In this document: positions 1 through 7,946 of the stretch, piece after piece
Layout of the letters: each line of letters starts with the position of its first letter
How positions within the stretch are numbered: position 1 is the first letter of the stretch
NCBI GenBank assembly: GCA_903870415.1
Contig: CAIQDA010000494.1
Coordinates: 1 to 42,468 of the forward strand
Reading direction: 5' to 3'
DNA length: 42,468 nt
DNA from: an uncultured delta proteobacterium
GTDB lineage: Bacteria > Myxococcota_A > Polyangia > Polyangiales > Polyangiaceae
Translations under genes and position numbers: made by a program
Notes under the pieces: model-generated
The model's input: only the letters and a program-made list of their open reading frames with translations
What the model was told of the DNA's origin: nothing
Database searches by the model: none

Positions 1-567
1 GCCACCGGCGGGACGGGATCCAACGGAACGAACGGGTCGAACGGAACGAACGGAGCCACCGGCGGGACGGGATCCAACGGAACGAACGGCTCGAACGGCT
101 CGAACGGAGCCACCGGCGGGACGGGATCCAACGGAACGAACGGGTCGAACGGAACGAACGGAGCCACCGGCGGGACGGGATCCAACGGAACGAATGGAAC
201 GAACGGCTCGAACGGCTCGAACGGAGCCACGGGCGCAGCCGGATCAAACGGAACAGATGGCGCGAACGGAGCCACGGGCGCAGCGGGATCAAACGGAACA
301 GATGGCGCGAACGGAGCCGCCGGCGACCCGGGATACAACGGAATGGATGGCATGAACGGACCTCCGGGCGATCCGGGATATAGCGGAACAGATGGCGCGA
401 ACGGAGCCACGGGCGCAGCCGGATCAAACGGAACGAACGGCTCGAACGGAGCCACCGGCGGGACGGGATCCAACGGAACGAACGGAACGAACGGCTCGAA
501 CGGAGCCACGGGCGCAGCCGGATCAAACGGAACGAACGGAACGAACGGCTCGAACGGAGCCACGGGG
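1..567 (+). repeat. Nested tandem repeat encoding Gly-X-X triplets
   Basis: The DNA is built of 9-base units such as GGAACGAAC and GGCTCGAAC. These are arranged in longer near-identical blocks of about 54 bases that start with GCCACCGGCGGGACGGGATCC, followed by variant blocks using GCCACGGGCGCAGCC. All units are multiples of three, so gain or loss changes stalk length without breaking the frame. Confidence 0.9.
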
Positions 568-1200
568 CACGATTCGCTCATCAAGCTGTCGGCCGAGGCG
601 CGCGGTCTCCATTGCCTCGGTGGCGGCGAGCGCATCGACGTCGGCACGGACGCAAACAACAACGGCGTGCTCGACAACAGCGAGATCGGTCAGACGGGCT
701 TTGTATGCAACGTCGCTCCGCGCGTTGTGTTCGCAACCGCAGCGACTTATGACGGGAATCTCGGCGGGCTATCGGGTGCCGATGCCAAGTGCAATGCTCA
801 AGCGGCGCTCGCCCCGGCACTCGCCGGCAAGACGTTCAAAGCTTGGCTCAGCGATAGCACGATCAGCGCTGCCGGCCGTATCAACCAGTCGGCTCCAGCC
901 GGCTTCTCAACGCCGGACGGATCGGTGATCGCGACGTCGTGGTACGACCTCGTCGACGCCACCCCGCTGCCAACAGGCGGGATCAGCATCGACCAATATG
1001 GCGTACCCGTCGCCAGCTCCTCCCGCACCTACACAAACACGGACCAAGCCGGAAACAACCTCGGCCCGAACACCTGCGGAGACTGGTCGACGACGGCCGG
1101 CGGCACGTTTACAGGAAATAACGTGAGCACGACCAATTGGAGCAATTATACCTGGACTACCTGTGACAGCTTGCGCCACCTCTACTGTTTCGAGCAGTAA
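1..1200 (+). CDS. Collagen-like secreted protein with C-terminal DUF1554-type domain, 5' truncated by the window edge
   Basis: The reading frame is open from base 1, so the true start lies upstream; the first internal ATG at 343 is not the start. The visible 399 residues begin with about 189 residues of Gly-X-X triplets (GTN, GSN, GAT), the collagen-like pattern that forms triple-helical stalks in surface proteins. Residues about 190-240 form a short cysteine-containing module with an EF-hand-like DANNNGVLD motif and the ending GFVCN, seen in myxobacterial collagen-like proteins. Residues 241-399 resemble DUF1554, with an ATYDGNLGG start, a KAWLSD motif and a final YCFEQ. The same middle module occurs in the lipoprotein at 4514-5788. 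Export is inferred from the family; the signal peptide is outside the window. The likely role is a surface or extracellular stalk with a terminal binding domain. The stop is TAA at 1198-1200. Confidence 0.85.
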   Translation, partial: ATGGTGSNGTNGSNGTNGATGGTGSNGTNGSNGSNGATGGTGSNGTNGSNGTNGATGGTGSNGTNGTNGSNGSNGATGAAGSNGTDGANGATGAAGSNGTDGANGAAGDPGYNGMDGMNGPPGDPGYSGTDGANGATGAAGSNGTNGSNGATGGTGSNGTNGTNGSNGATGAAGSNGTNGTNGSNGATGHDSLIKLSAEARGLHCLGGGERIDVGTDANNNGVLDNSEIGQTGFVCNVAPRVVFATAATYDGNLGGLSGADAKCNAQAALAPALAGKTFKAWLSDSTISAAGRINQSAPAGFSTPDGSVIATSWYDLVDATPLPTGGISIDQYGVPVASSSRTYTNTDQAGNNLGPNTCGDWSTTAGGTFTGNNVSTTNWSNYTWTTCDSLRHLYCFEQ

Positions 1201-1410
1201 GTAGCCTCGATGGCCATCCGACGTGGTGGTCACAACGTCAAGGTCTCCGTGGCCGCGCGTTCCAGCTGTTCAGCAGCCGGCGACGCGCGGCCCGCTCGTG
1301 TTTGCGCTACGGTGAGGAACACGGCGGGCGTCGCGCGATGGTCGGACGTCGACCGAATGCAGAGCCGCGTCAAGCCATCGCTTGAAGACATGTCCAGCGG
1401 ATTCAAGTTT

Positions 1411-1416
1411 TATAAT
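1411..1416 (+). promoter_or_regulatory. Candidate -10 element (TATAAT) upstream of the duplicated 952-residue gene
   Basis: A perfect TATAAT, rare in this GC-rich DNA, lies 68 bases before the ATG at 1485. No good -35 hexamer sits 16-18 bases upstream (TTGAAG at 1382 is 23 bases away). The rest of the 284-base gap 1201-1484 shows nothing else recognisable. Confidence 0.35.
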
Positions 1417-1484
1417 GCGCATGAGCAAACCGGCAGCGAAAAGTTATCGTGGCCGAGGCACCGACTTTATGATTATCTATAGGA

Positions 1485-4343
1485 ATGCCGCGACAAGTGA
1501 AGCTGTCCAGTCTCGACCCAGCGGTTCGAACCGCCATCGAGCAATGTGGTTTTGGGGCGCGCGAGAGCGAGCTTGGGATCGCATTTCGCGAGGCGAAGTT
1601 TGTCTACGGCACCCAGGGCTCGAACGTCTTGAAGAAGGTGTTCGCAGCCTTTGTCGACGGAAACACACGAAACGCCTCGCCGGAGCGTCAGCAGGCCGCA
1701 GCGGATCGCCAGCGCCTTAAAGGCATCTTCGATACCGGCATGCGCGGGCGCGCGTTCGCGCACGACGACCACGGCCAGATGATGGACCTCTATTACGGCG
1801 GAAACGGCTTCGACACGTATAAAAGCCGCAACGCGCACATTGGCAAGTTCGTTCACAAAGCCATGGGCTTTGGCGCCTACGACCCGCAGGTGCCTGGATA
1901 CGTGGCCTATTGGAACACGTTTGGAAAGATCGCGCTTCCAGACGAAGAGAAGGCCAAGCGCCTTGCCCGAGACCCGAAGGACTCTGGCTATTACGAGGGC
2001 TGGGAGGAACCTCCCGCGGAGGCGAACGGCATTTACGGCGGGTTTCATTACCCCGACTTCGATAACGCGCAAAACGGCGCGGTTGGCAGCGTAGGAATTT
2101 CCGCCACCAAGTACATGTCGCGCTGCATTCGTCAGGCGATCGCATATTTTGGTGGGACCTTGGTGTTCGAGGGCGCGGAGGTTTATTACGAAGCGGTTTT
2201 CACAAGTCGCTCGGACTTTTGGGACTCGGACACCGCACTCGAGGCACGGGCCTTGTTTCCGTTCTTCGGCGCGCAGCCAGGCAAGAGCAAGGTCGAGTTC
2301 GGCTGCGGTTCCCTCATTTTTCACTGGTTTGGCAAAGAGGCCGTGCCGACCAAAGCTCTGTTTCGGGAAAACTGGGGATTCTTTGAGGAGGGCACGCACC
2401 GCGAAGGGAGCTCCCTCGAAGCCTTCAACGTCGCGCGGGCGAGCGCTCCGACGCCCAAGGGACCGGAAACGTTCTCGGAACTATGGGACAAGTTCCCGGA
2501 AAACGACGCGGCAAACCAAACGCGCGCCGAGCGCCTAAGCTGGGCGCGCGAATATAAGGCCAATCGCCAAGCGGAGGTGCTGGCGATTTCCGCAGGACTG
2601 ATCAGCGCGGGCACGAATGTGGACCCGCCCGTGAGAGCCGCCATCGACTTGCACGGCGGAATGAGGGGCGCTGTGGGTGACCGCTTTCGCGCATCAAAGT
2701 TCGTCTACGGCACGCAAGGTTCGAACGTCCTGAAGAAGGTCTTCGAGCGCTTTGTCGAGGGAAAATCGCCAGACGCCGCACTGGGTCGCCAGCGTCTCAA
2801 AGGCATTTTCGACACGGGCTTGCGCGGGCGCGCGTTCGCGCACGACGTCAACGGCCAAATGATGGACCTCTATTACGGTGGAACAGGTTACGACACCTAC
2901 AAGAGCCGCGACCCCCTCATCGGCAGCTTTGTCCACGCGGCCATGGGCTTCGCAGGGGTTTATGACCAAGATATTCCCGGATACGAATCCTATTGGAAAA
3001 CGTTCGGCAAAAAAGCTTTGCCGCCCGCAGAAGCGGCGATGCGCCTGGCCAAGGACCCGAACGACTCCGGGTATTACGAGGGCTGGGAGCAGCCTCCCAC
3101 GACGTCGAAGGGCATTTACGACGGGTTTCATTACCCCAATCCGGAAAACGCACAGGGCGGGGCCGTTGGAAGTACCGGCCTTTCGGCCACCAAGTACATG
3201 TCGCGCTGCATTCGTCAGGCGATTGCCTTCTTCGGCGGCACCTTGGTGTTTGATGGGGCGGAGGTCTATTACGAGGCCGTATTTACAGGTCGCCCGCCGG
3301 AGGACTTTTGGGACTCGGACACCGCCGTCGAGGCGCGGGCATTGTTCCCGTTTTTCGCCACCTTTCCGCGCAAGAGCAAGGTTGATTTTGGCCGCGGAAA
3401 GCTCATCTTTCATTGGTTTGGCACTCAGGCGGTGCCCACCAAAGCCCTTTTTCGGGAAAACTGGGGATTCCTAGCGGAAGGTACTCACCGCGAAGGCAGC
3501 TCCCTCGACGCCTTCAACGACGCGCGGGCGAACATGACTCCGCCCAAGCCGCCGGAAATCTTCTCGGCCCTTTGGGAGAAGTTTCCCGATGACGACCCGC
3601 GCAACCCGTCGCGTGCGCAGCGCCTCCGCTGGGCGCACGATTACAAAGTCGAGCACTCGGACCCTGATTACTTGGCCGCCTCGACGATCCAAAACGCTTG
3701 GCGGCGGAGAATCAATAAGCAGAAACGAGCGATGGTCGACGAGATACCGGAGCTCTCGCTCGACGCGCTCCCGGACCCGGAAGTCGATGCGTCGGGGAGT
3801 TCCGCGGGTGGCGTGGACCCCGTCGTGGCATCTGAAGATGACCACGATCCTGACCTTGACGCCGTCGAGAAAGAAGAACATCGCCTTGACTCATTTGCGG
3901 CACGAATGCCCATCGTCAAACGATTTATGGCGAGGCAGAAAGTCGACGCAACTCGCGCGGAAATCGCTGCGGAACTTGCGAAGCAACTGGAGGAGCTGGG
4001 CGCCGGTATTGCGGAGCCTGAGCTCATCGCCCTTTCGACGTTCATAGGTCGCACCTCGCTGTGGACCGTGCTTATCCGCAGCGCGGAAACCAAGAAGGTC
4101 GACCAGGCTTACGACGCGTACCGAGCCACGGCGGGGCGGCACCCGGAACACACCAGCCGAGGCATGCAGAAAGTCGCGGTGGACTTCTTCATCAGCCTCG
4201 ACGAACTCTTGCGCGCAAAGGGCGGAGACTGGGCCAAGGTCAAGCGAAACACGGCAAGTGGCGGTCTCCTCGAAACTTGGCATTTGTACCTCGGCGTGAT
4301 TTGGGCGCGCGAGATAAACGAACGTGAGGCCGGCGGGGCGTGA
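1485..4343 (+). CDS. Unrecognised 952-residue protein: two ~370-residue repeats, IQ-like motif, C-terminal domain
   Basis: I do not recognise the family. Residues 10-378 and 379-730 are two copies of one domain. Shared blocks include KFVYGTQGSNVLKKVF, RLKGIFDTG, GRAFAHD, GQMMDLYYGG, DSGYYEGWE, SATKYMSRCIRQAIA, GAEVYYEAVFT, ALFPFF, PTKALFRENWGF and EGTHREGSSL. Conserved Tyr, Trp, His and Asp/Glu suggest an enzyme or ligand-binding fold, but no catalytic signature is certain. Residues 735-745 read IQNAWRRRINK, fitting the IQ motif pattern IQxxxR(G)xxxR/K. An acidic linker (about 755-800) follows, then a helical C-terminal domain to 952. There is no signal peptide or membrane segment. The start at 1485 is supported because repeat 1 begins at residue 10; AGGA at 1481-1484 abuts the ATG, too close for a normal ribosome site. 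Neighbours are collagen-like secreted proteins on both sides. Confidence 0.85.
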   Translation: MPRQVKLSSLDPAVRTAIEQCGFGARESELGIAFREAKFVYGTQGSNVLKKVFAAFVDGNTRNASPERQQAAADRQRLKGIFDTGMRGRAFAHDDHGQMMDLYYGGNGFDTYKSRNAHIGKFVHKAMGFGAYDPQVPGYVAYWNTFGKIALPDEEKAKRLARDPKDSGYYEGWEEPPAEANGIYGGFHYPDFDNAQNGAVGSVGISATKYMSRCIRQAIAYFGGTLVFEGAEVYYEAVFTSRSDFWDSDTALEARALFPFFGAQPGKSKVEFGCGSLIFHWFGKEAVPTKALFRENWGFFEEGTHREGSSLEAFNVARASAPTPKGPETFSELWDKFPENDAANQTRAERLSWAREYKANRQAEVLAISAGLISAGTNVDPPVRAAIDLHGGMRGAVGDRFRASKFVYGTQGSNVLKKVFERFVEGKSPDAALGRQRLKGIFDTGLRGRAFAHDVNGQMMDLYYGGTGYDTYKSRDPLIGSFVHAAMGFAGVYDQDIPGYESYWKTFGKKALPPAEAAMRLAKDPNDSGYYEGWEQPPTTSKGIYDGFHYPNPENAQGGAVGSTGLSATKYMSRCIRQAIAFFGGTLVFDGAEVYYEAVFTGRPPEDFWDSDTAVEARALFPFFATFPRKSKVDFGRGKLIFHWFGTQAVPTKALFRENWGFLAEGTHREGSSLDAFNDARANMTPPKPPEIFSALWEKFPDDDPRNPSRAQRLRWAHDYKVEHSDPDYLAASTIQNAWRRRINKQKRAMVDEIPELSLDALPDPEVDASGSSAGGVDPVVASEDDHDPDLDAVEKEEHRLDSFAARMPIVKRFMARQKVDATRAEIAAELAKQLEELGAGIAEPELIALSTFIGRTSLWTVLIRSAETKKVDQAYDAYRATAGRHPEHTSRGMQKVAVDFFISLDELLRAKGGDWAKVKRNTASGGLLETWHLYLGVIWAREINEREAGGA
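1512..3680 (+). repeat. Internal gene duplication: two copies of a ~1.1-kb coding unit
   Basis: Unit A starts at about 1512 and unit B at about 2619, an offset of 1107 bases (369 codons). The proteins they encode are very similar, while aligned DNA differs mostly at third codon positions (compare 1596-1656 with 2697-2757). That indicates an old duplication with both copies kept under selection. Confidence 0.85.
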
Positions 4344-4475
4344 GGTCCAGGCTTCGGACCTACGAGGGCTGTATTTCGTAAGCCGTGGTGCGTGCGGAGG
4401 CGTGCCTTTGCTGACGATCTCGCGAACAGCGCGCCCGCTATCGACCCCTCACGCTTTCACGCGCGGGGGTGAAGC

Positions 4476-4496
4476 CTCGTGTCCCATCGACACGAG
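4476..4496. terminator. Candidate hairpin between convergent genes
   Basis: CTCGTGTC at 4476-4483 pairs perfectly with GACACGAG at 4489-4496 across a 5-base loop. It lies between the converging stops at 4343 and 4514. No U-run follows on either strand, so it is not a classical intrinsic terminator. A second short stem (AGGTCC 4343-4348 / GGACCT 4356-4361) overlaps the upstream stop codon. Confidence 0.35.
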
Positions 4497-4513
4497 CTCT
4501 CGGTGGGGAAACG

Positions 4514-5788
4514 CTAATCCTTGATGCAGCGGACCGAGAATCCCCACGCGCGAACGAAGGTGTCGTGGTTGGAGCCGCTCCCGAAGTAGAGCCGAATAGC
4601 TCCAGCGCCCGACACGGTGCTCGACCACAAGCTGCCCCATGTTCCCACGACGACGACGACGCCGTCGTAGCTTCTGCGGTCGCCCGCCACGGTGAGCTTC
4701 AGTGGCGAGGCAAAGGCACCTGCGATGTCTTGGCTCGACCAGCTGGCGCGTTCCGCATCCAATTCGGCGAAGGTTGGTATTCTGAAGCCGGTGGGACATG
4801 GGTTGTTCGTGCCATTCACGCCCTGCCACAAATTGTTATTGGGCGCGCTACGCCAGTCGCTTCCGTTCAGAATAAATAGGCCGTCGCCCGGTTGGTCACC
4901 TGAGGATGCCGTGCCTGTCGTTGCAGAGGTTCGAACCTCGTGGCCATCGGTTCCACGCCCCCACTGGTACAGACTGCCGAACGCAAGCGAATCCGTGCTG
5001 CTCGTGGCGACTTGACTCGCTCCAAGGTTGCGATCCATCCAGATTCTTCCGCCCGCGGAGGTCACTGTTCCAACCGCCGCGCCTGTTGCGCCGGTTGAAC
5101 CCGTTGAACCCGATGCACCCGCGGAACCTGTGGCTCCCGTTGACCCCGTGGCGCCCGTTGAACCTGTGGCTCCCGTGGCTCCCGTTGAACCCGTAGCGCC
5201 GGCGGAGCCTGTTGCGCCCGCAACGCCCGTGGCGCCATTGCACGCATACGCGGTCTGCGCGCCAACGGCTTCGGAGCTATCGAGCGTCCCGTTGGCGTTT
5301 GCGTCCACGTAGAAGACGAGCTTGTATCCGCCCGATGCGCAATTGGCTCCGGCGGGCTCGGGGCTCACGCTGACAAGCGAACTCGAACCGGTCGCACCCG
5401 TCGCGGACGCAGCGCCTGTCGAGCCTGTCGAGCCTGTCGAGCCTGTCGAGCCTGTCGAGCCTGTCGAGCCTGTCGATCCTGTTGCACCTGGAGCGCCCGT
5501 GGCCCCTGCCACGCCTGCCGCGCCTGTGGACCCTGTTGCACCCGCCGCGCCGGCATCGCCCGCATGCGACCCGGAGACGGATACCCAAGAGCCGTTCGTG
5601 CACATCGCAAGCGAGGCCTCGGCCACGGCGAATGCGACCTGCAAATCCGTGGACGAATCACATGTTGGGCGCACAGCTTCACGGTCGTAACGAATGACCG
5701 ACTGCGAACCGCTCGTTGCCACTGCGGCACATGCCGACACGACAACACCCAAACCCACGACCGAAAACACGCCAAATCTCGTCGTCAT
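4514..5788 (-). CDS. Collagen-like lipoprotein with Fibrobacter succinogenes major paralogous (FISUMP) domain
   Basis: 424 residues. The N-terminus has a lipoprotein signal with lipobox V-S-A-C, the lipidated cysteine being C20. Residues about 77-135 are a first collagen-like GXX stretch that includes seven consecutive GST triplets. Residues 140-183 are a cysteine-bearing module with a [11 protein letters not shown]-hand-like loop. Residues 185-237 are a second GXX stretch. From 241 to the end is a FISUMP-type domain (TIGR02145-like) with [25 protein letters not shown] and a final FSVRCIKD. The middle module matches the one in the collagen-like gene at 1-1200, but the C-terminal cap differs. 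GGAG six bases before the ATG serves as ribosome site. The probable location is the outer-membrane surface, with the cap displayed on a stalk; the ligand is unknown. Confidence 0.9.
   Translation of the reverse strand: MTTRFGVFSVVGLGVVVSACAAVATSGSQSVIRYDREAVRPTCDSSTDLQVAFAVAEASLAMCTNGSWVSVSGSHAGDAGAAGATGSTGAAGVAGATGAPGATGSTGSTGSTGSTGSTGSTGSTGAASATGATGSSSLVSVSPEPAGANCASGGYKLVFYVDANANGTLDSSEAVGAQTAYACNGATGVAGATGSAGATGSTGATGATGSTGATGSTGATGSAGASGSTGSTGATGAAVGTVTSAGGRIWMDRNLGASQVATSSTDSLAFGSLYQWGRGTDGHEVRTSATTGTASSGDQPGDGLFILNGSDWRSAPNNNLWQGVNGTNNPCPTGFRIPTFAELDAERASWSSQDIAGAFASPLKLTVAGDRRSYDGVVVVVGTWGSLWSSTVSGAGAIRLYFGSGSNHDTFVRAWGFSVRCIKD
5415..5477 (-). repeat. Perfect 9-bp minisatellite inside the collagen-like lipoprotein gene
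   Basis: Six identical CCTGTCGAG units plus a seventh with one change (CCTGTCGAT) encode consecutive Gly-Ser-Thr triplets on the minus strand. The low divergence between units suggests recent slippage; copy changes stay in frame. Confidence 0.9.
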
Positions 5789-5814
5789 GAAATGCTCCGC
5801 CTCTGACCGGAGTC

Positions 5815-5905
5815 TTAGCAGGCTGCTAAAAAAAGAGCGCGCGACCCAAAGCGAGGGGAGCAGGACGCAGGAATACTCTGAGTATTTCGAGGACGACGCA
5901 CCCCC
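5815..5905. repeat. Two perfect odd palindromes and an outer inverted repeat in the intergenic region
   Basis: TTAGCAG-G-CTGCTAA (5815-5829) is a 15-base palindrome 27 bases before the collagen-like lipoprotein start and adjoins a run of A. AATACTC-T-GAGTATT (5872-5886) is a second 15-base palindrome, nested between GAGGGG (about 5853) and CCCCTC (about 5904). The first could be an operator. The second could fold into a long stem and resembles a dispersed intergenic element. Function is unknown. Confidence 0.5.
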
Positions 5906-5983
5906 TCCTAGCGCCGAAGGCTTGCCGTTCGGCGGGATGGGTCCCCGACGATTTGGGGCGATGAGCCTTTTTTCATTACCCTG

Positions 5984-6940
5984 TTAGGCTTCGAGTCCGA
6001 CGAGCTTGCGGCTTACTTCGCGCAGACGCGTGGCCGTGGCGTCGTCGTGGGCGTTTGGGTTCGGCGAGCGCAGAGGCCAGCCGCCTTTGTTCGCGCTCTT
6101 GTCACGGTACATGCCGAGCTGGCTGAAGTACTCGCCACTGTGCGCGGAAACCGTCGGTGACAGCAGCGCGAAGAGCGTCGACTGCGTGCCCTCCCATGGC
6201 TCGATCATGCCGCCCATGCGAAGGAAGGGGAGGAGCAGCGTGTTCTGTGCCCACACGGGCATGAACGACTTGACGAGGTTTGTGCGGACCCAGCCCGGGT
6301 GCACACTCACCGCCGTGACGCCGGTGCCCTCGAGGCGCGTGGCGAGGTCCTTTGCGTGAAGCACGTTCGCGAGCTTCGACTGCGCATATGCCTCCCAGCC
6401 GTCGTACTTGCGCTGTTCAAAGTGCAGGTCGTCGAATTGAATGGCGCCTTTGCGGCCTTGGGCGACGTCGTGGAAGCAGCTTGAGAGGTTCACGATGCGC
6501 GCCGGAGCGCTGGCCTTCAGCACGCCGAGCAAGAGTTCCGTGAGCAGAAAGTGACCGAGGTGGTTCGTACCAAGCTGCGTCTCGAAGCCGTCTTTGGTCT
6601 TGCCCGCGGGCGTGTTCATGACGCCTGCGTTGTTCACGAGGCCGTGGAGATGCGTGTGGTCTGCAAGAAACTTCGATGCGAACGCGCGCACGGAAGCGAG
6701 GTTTGCAAGGTCGAGCTCCATCACCTCAACGGTGCCTCGAACGCCCGCCGCCACGAGCGCCGCCTTCTCGCGTTCACCCTCTGCGGGGCGACGGCATGCC
6801 AGAACCACGTGCGCGCCTTGCTTGGCGAGCTGCCCCACGGTGATGAGGCCAATGCCTGAGTTTCCGCCCGTGACGACGTAGGTCTTTCCGGCGAGGTCGA
6901 GGGCGAAGAGTTCCGGCGGGCAGAGAAGAGGCTTCGACAT
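5984..6940 (-). CDS. Short-chain dehydrogenase/reductase (retinol dehydrogenase-like)
   Basis: 318 residues counted from the ATG at 6940, which has a GGAAAG ribosome site 6 bases upstream; an earlier in-frame ATG at 6979 has none. This is a classical SDR: cofactor-binding TGGNSGIG at 24-31, NNAG at 103-106, catalytic Ser near 153 (NLSS), and YxxxK as Y185-K189 (YAQSK). The DLAN at 77-80 and the ACRR after strand 2 suggest NADP preference. The overall pattern (LGTNHLGHFLLT, HPGWVRTNL) is that of WW-domain-oxidoreductase/retinol-dehydrogenase-like enzymes, which act on lipophilic alcohols or ketones. The substrate cannot be read from sequence. It lies 70 bases downstream of the epimerase-like gene on the same strand and may be co-transcribed with it and the acyltransferase. 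Confidence 0.9.
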   Translation of the reverse strand: MSKPLLCPPELFALDLAGKTYVVTGGNSGIGLITVGQLAKQGAHVVLACRRPAEGEREKAALVAAGVRGTVEVMELDLANLASVRAFASKFLADHTHLHGLVNNAGVMNTPAGKTKDGFETQLGTNHLGHFLLTELLLGVLKASAPARIVNLSSCFHDVAQGRKGAIQFDDLHFEQRKYDGWEAYAQSKLANVLHAKDLATRLEGTGVTAVSVHPGWVRTNLVKSFMPVWAQNTLLLPFLRMGGMIEPWEGTQSTLFALLSPTVSAHSGEYFSQLGMYRDKSANKGGWPLRSPNPNAHDDATATRLREVSRKLVGLEA

Positions 6941-7010
6941 GAATTTCTTTCCAGGAAGAACCGCGCACGACATCGCCACGCGACGTTGACGGCGATCGTG
7001 GTCGCTCGCG

Positions 7011-7946
7011 CTACCAGCGACCCCAGTTAACCGCTTCGATGGTGCTCGCGAGGTCTTGCGCCGGCGTGAAGCCGAGGTCGTGCCGTGCGCGCGCGTCGTC
7101 GACCATGCAGATGTAGCGAATGTGATCGAGCTCTGGCGCGGGAAAGCTCGTGAGGCGCATGTTCCAAAGACGCTTGAGGGCGGCCTTCGCGAGTCCCGTT
7201 GGCACCGGAAGCGTGGGTTTTCCCAAGCGTTCGATGATGCGGGAAAGAGGAATCGGCTCCGGGCCCGCGATGTTGAAGATGCCGCGGACCTCGCTCTCGA
7301 CGGCGTGGACGATCGCGCGAACGACGTCGCTTTCGTGGATCAGCTGAATGAGCGGATCGAACCCGAGCAGCGTGGGCACGACGCCAAGGCGGAGAAAGTT
7401 CGAGGCCGCGTTGCGCACGGTTCCAACGATGTGCACGGGCCGAAGGATGACCGTGCTCACGTTCGGGTGCTTCCAGAGAAAGCCCTGCGCCAAGTGGTCG
7501 AGCTCGATGAGGTCGCGGATATCGCTGAAGTTTGCGCCACCGAGCAGCGGAGCGTCTTCCGTGAGGTACTGCGGGTTGTCGGGCTGCGGGCCATACACGT
7601 TCGAGCTCGAAAGCATCACGAGCTTCTTCACCCCGAACTCGGCCACGTAGCCGAGGAGCTTGGCGAAGCCCGCCACGTTCCATGAATGGTGGTCCGCCGA
7701 CGACTTGCGAGGGTCGTGCATGACGCCGAGGTGAATGACCGCGTCGACTTTCTCGCTGCGAAAAATGTCGCGAACCTTCTTCTTACGAAGGTCGACTTCG
7801 TGGTGCGCCACATCGGCCGGCAAGCGGTCGAAAGGCCTGCGATCGACGCCGATGACGCGGTGGGTGCGATGCAGTTCGCGCACGACGAGCTGGCCGAGGC
7901 GCCCGCACATGCCGGTGACGAGAATGGTCTTCGGTGCGGTGCCCAT
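7011..7946 (-). CDS. NAD-dependent epimerase/dehydratase-like protein lacking the usual YxxxK
   Basis: 311 residues, an extended-SDR fold. The Rossmann motif TGMCGRLG (11-18) is intact, as is the SSSNVYG strand (113-119) that carries the catalytic Ser in this family. At the place where YxxxK is expected (about 142-150) the sequence reads DIRDLIELD, so the Tyr/Lys pair is missing. It may bind NAD(P) without classic dehydrogenase chemistry. The start ATG (7944-7946) overlaps the stop of the upstream acyltransferase by one base (TGATG), so it is translationally coupled. An in-frame ATG at 8018 lies inside the acyltransferase gene and is rejected. Context suggests a lipid-related or envelope role; the substrate is unknown. 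Confidence 0.85.
   Translation of the reverse strand: MGTAPKTILVTGMCGRLGQLVVRELHRTHRVIGVDRRPFDRLPADVAHHEVDLRKKKVRDIFRSEKVDAVIHLGVMHDPRKSSADHHSWNVAGFAKLLGYVAEFGVKKLVMLSSSNVYGPQPDNPQYLTEDAPLLGGANFSDIRDLIELDHLAQGFLWKHPNVSTVILRPVHIVGTVRNAASNFLRLGVVPTLLGFDPLIQLIHESDVVRAIVHAVESEVRGIFNIAGPEPIPLSRIIERLGKPTLPVPTGLAKAALKRLWNMRLTSFPAPELDHIRYICMVDDARARHDLGFTPAQDLASTIEAVNWGRW

Noticed and set aside
1-567. Regular repeats that could be taken for a CRISPR array
   Set aside because: Units are 9 and ~54 bases with no unique spacers, and they code for collagen triplets in one open frame; no cas gene is near.
392-928. Arg/Thr-rich frame over the collagen repeat
   Set aside because: It is an alternative frame of the 9-base repeats; the collagen frame runs through to a real C-terminal domain.
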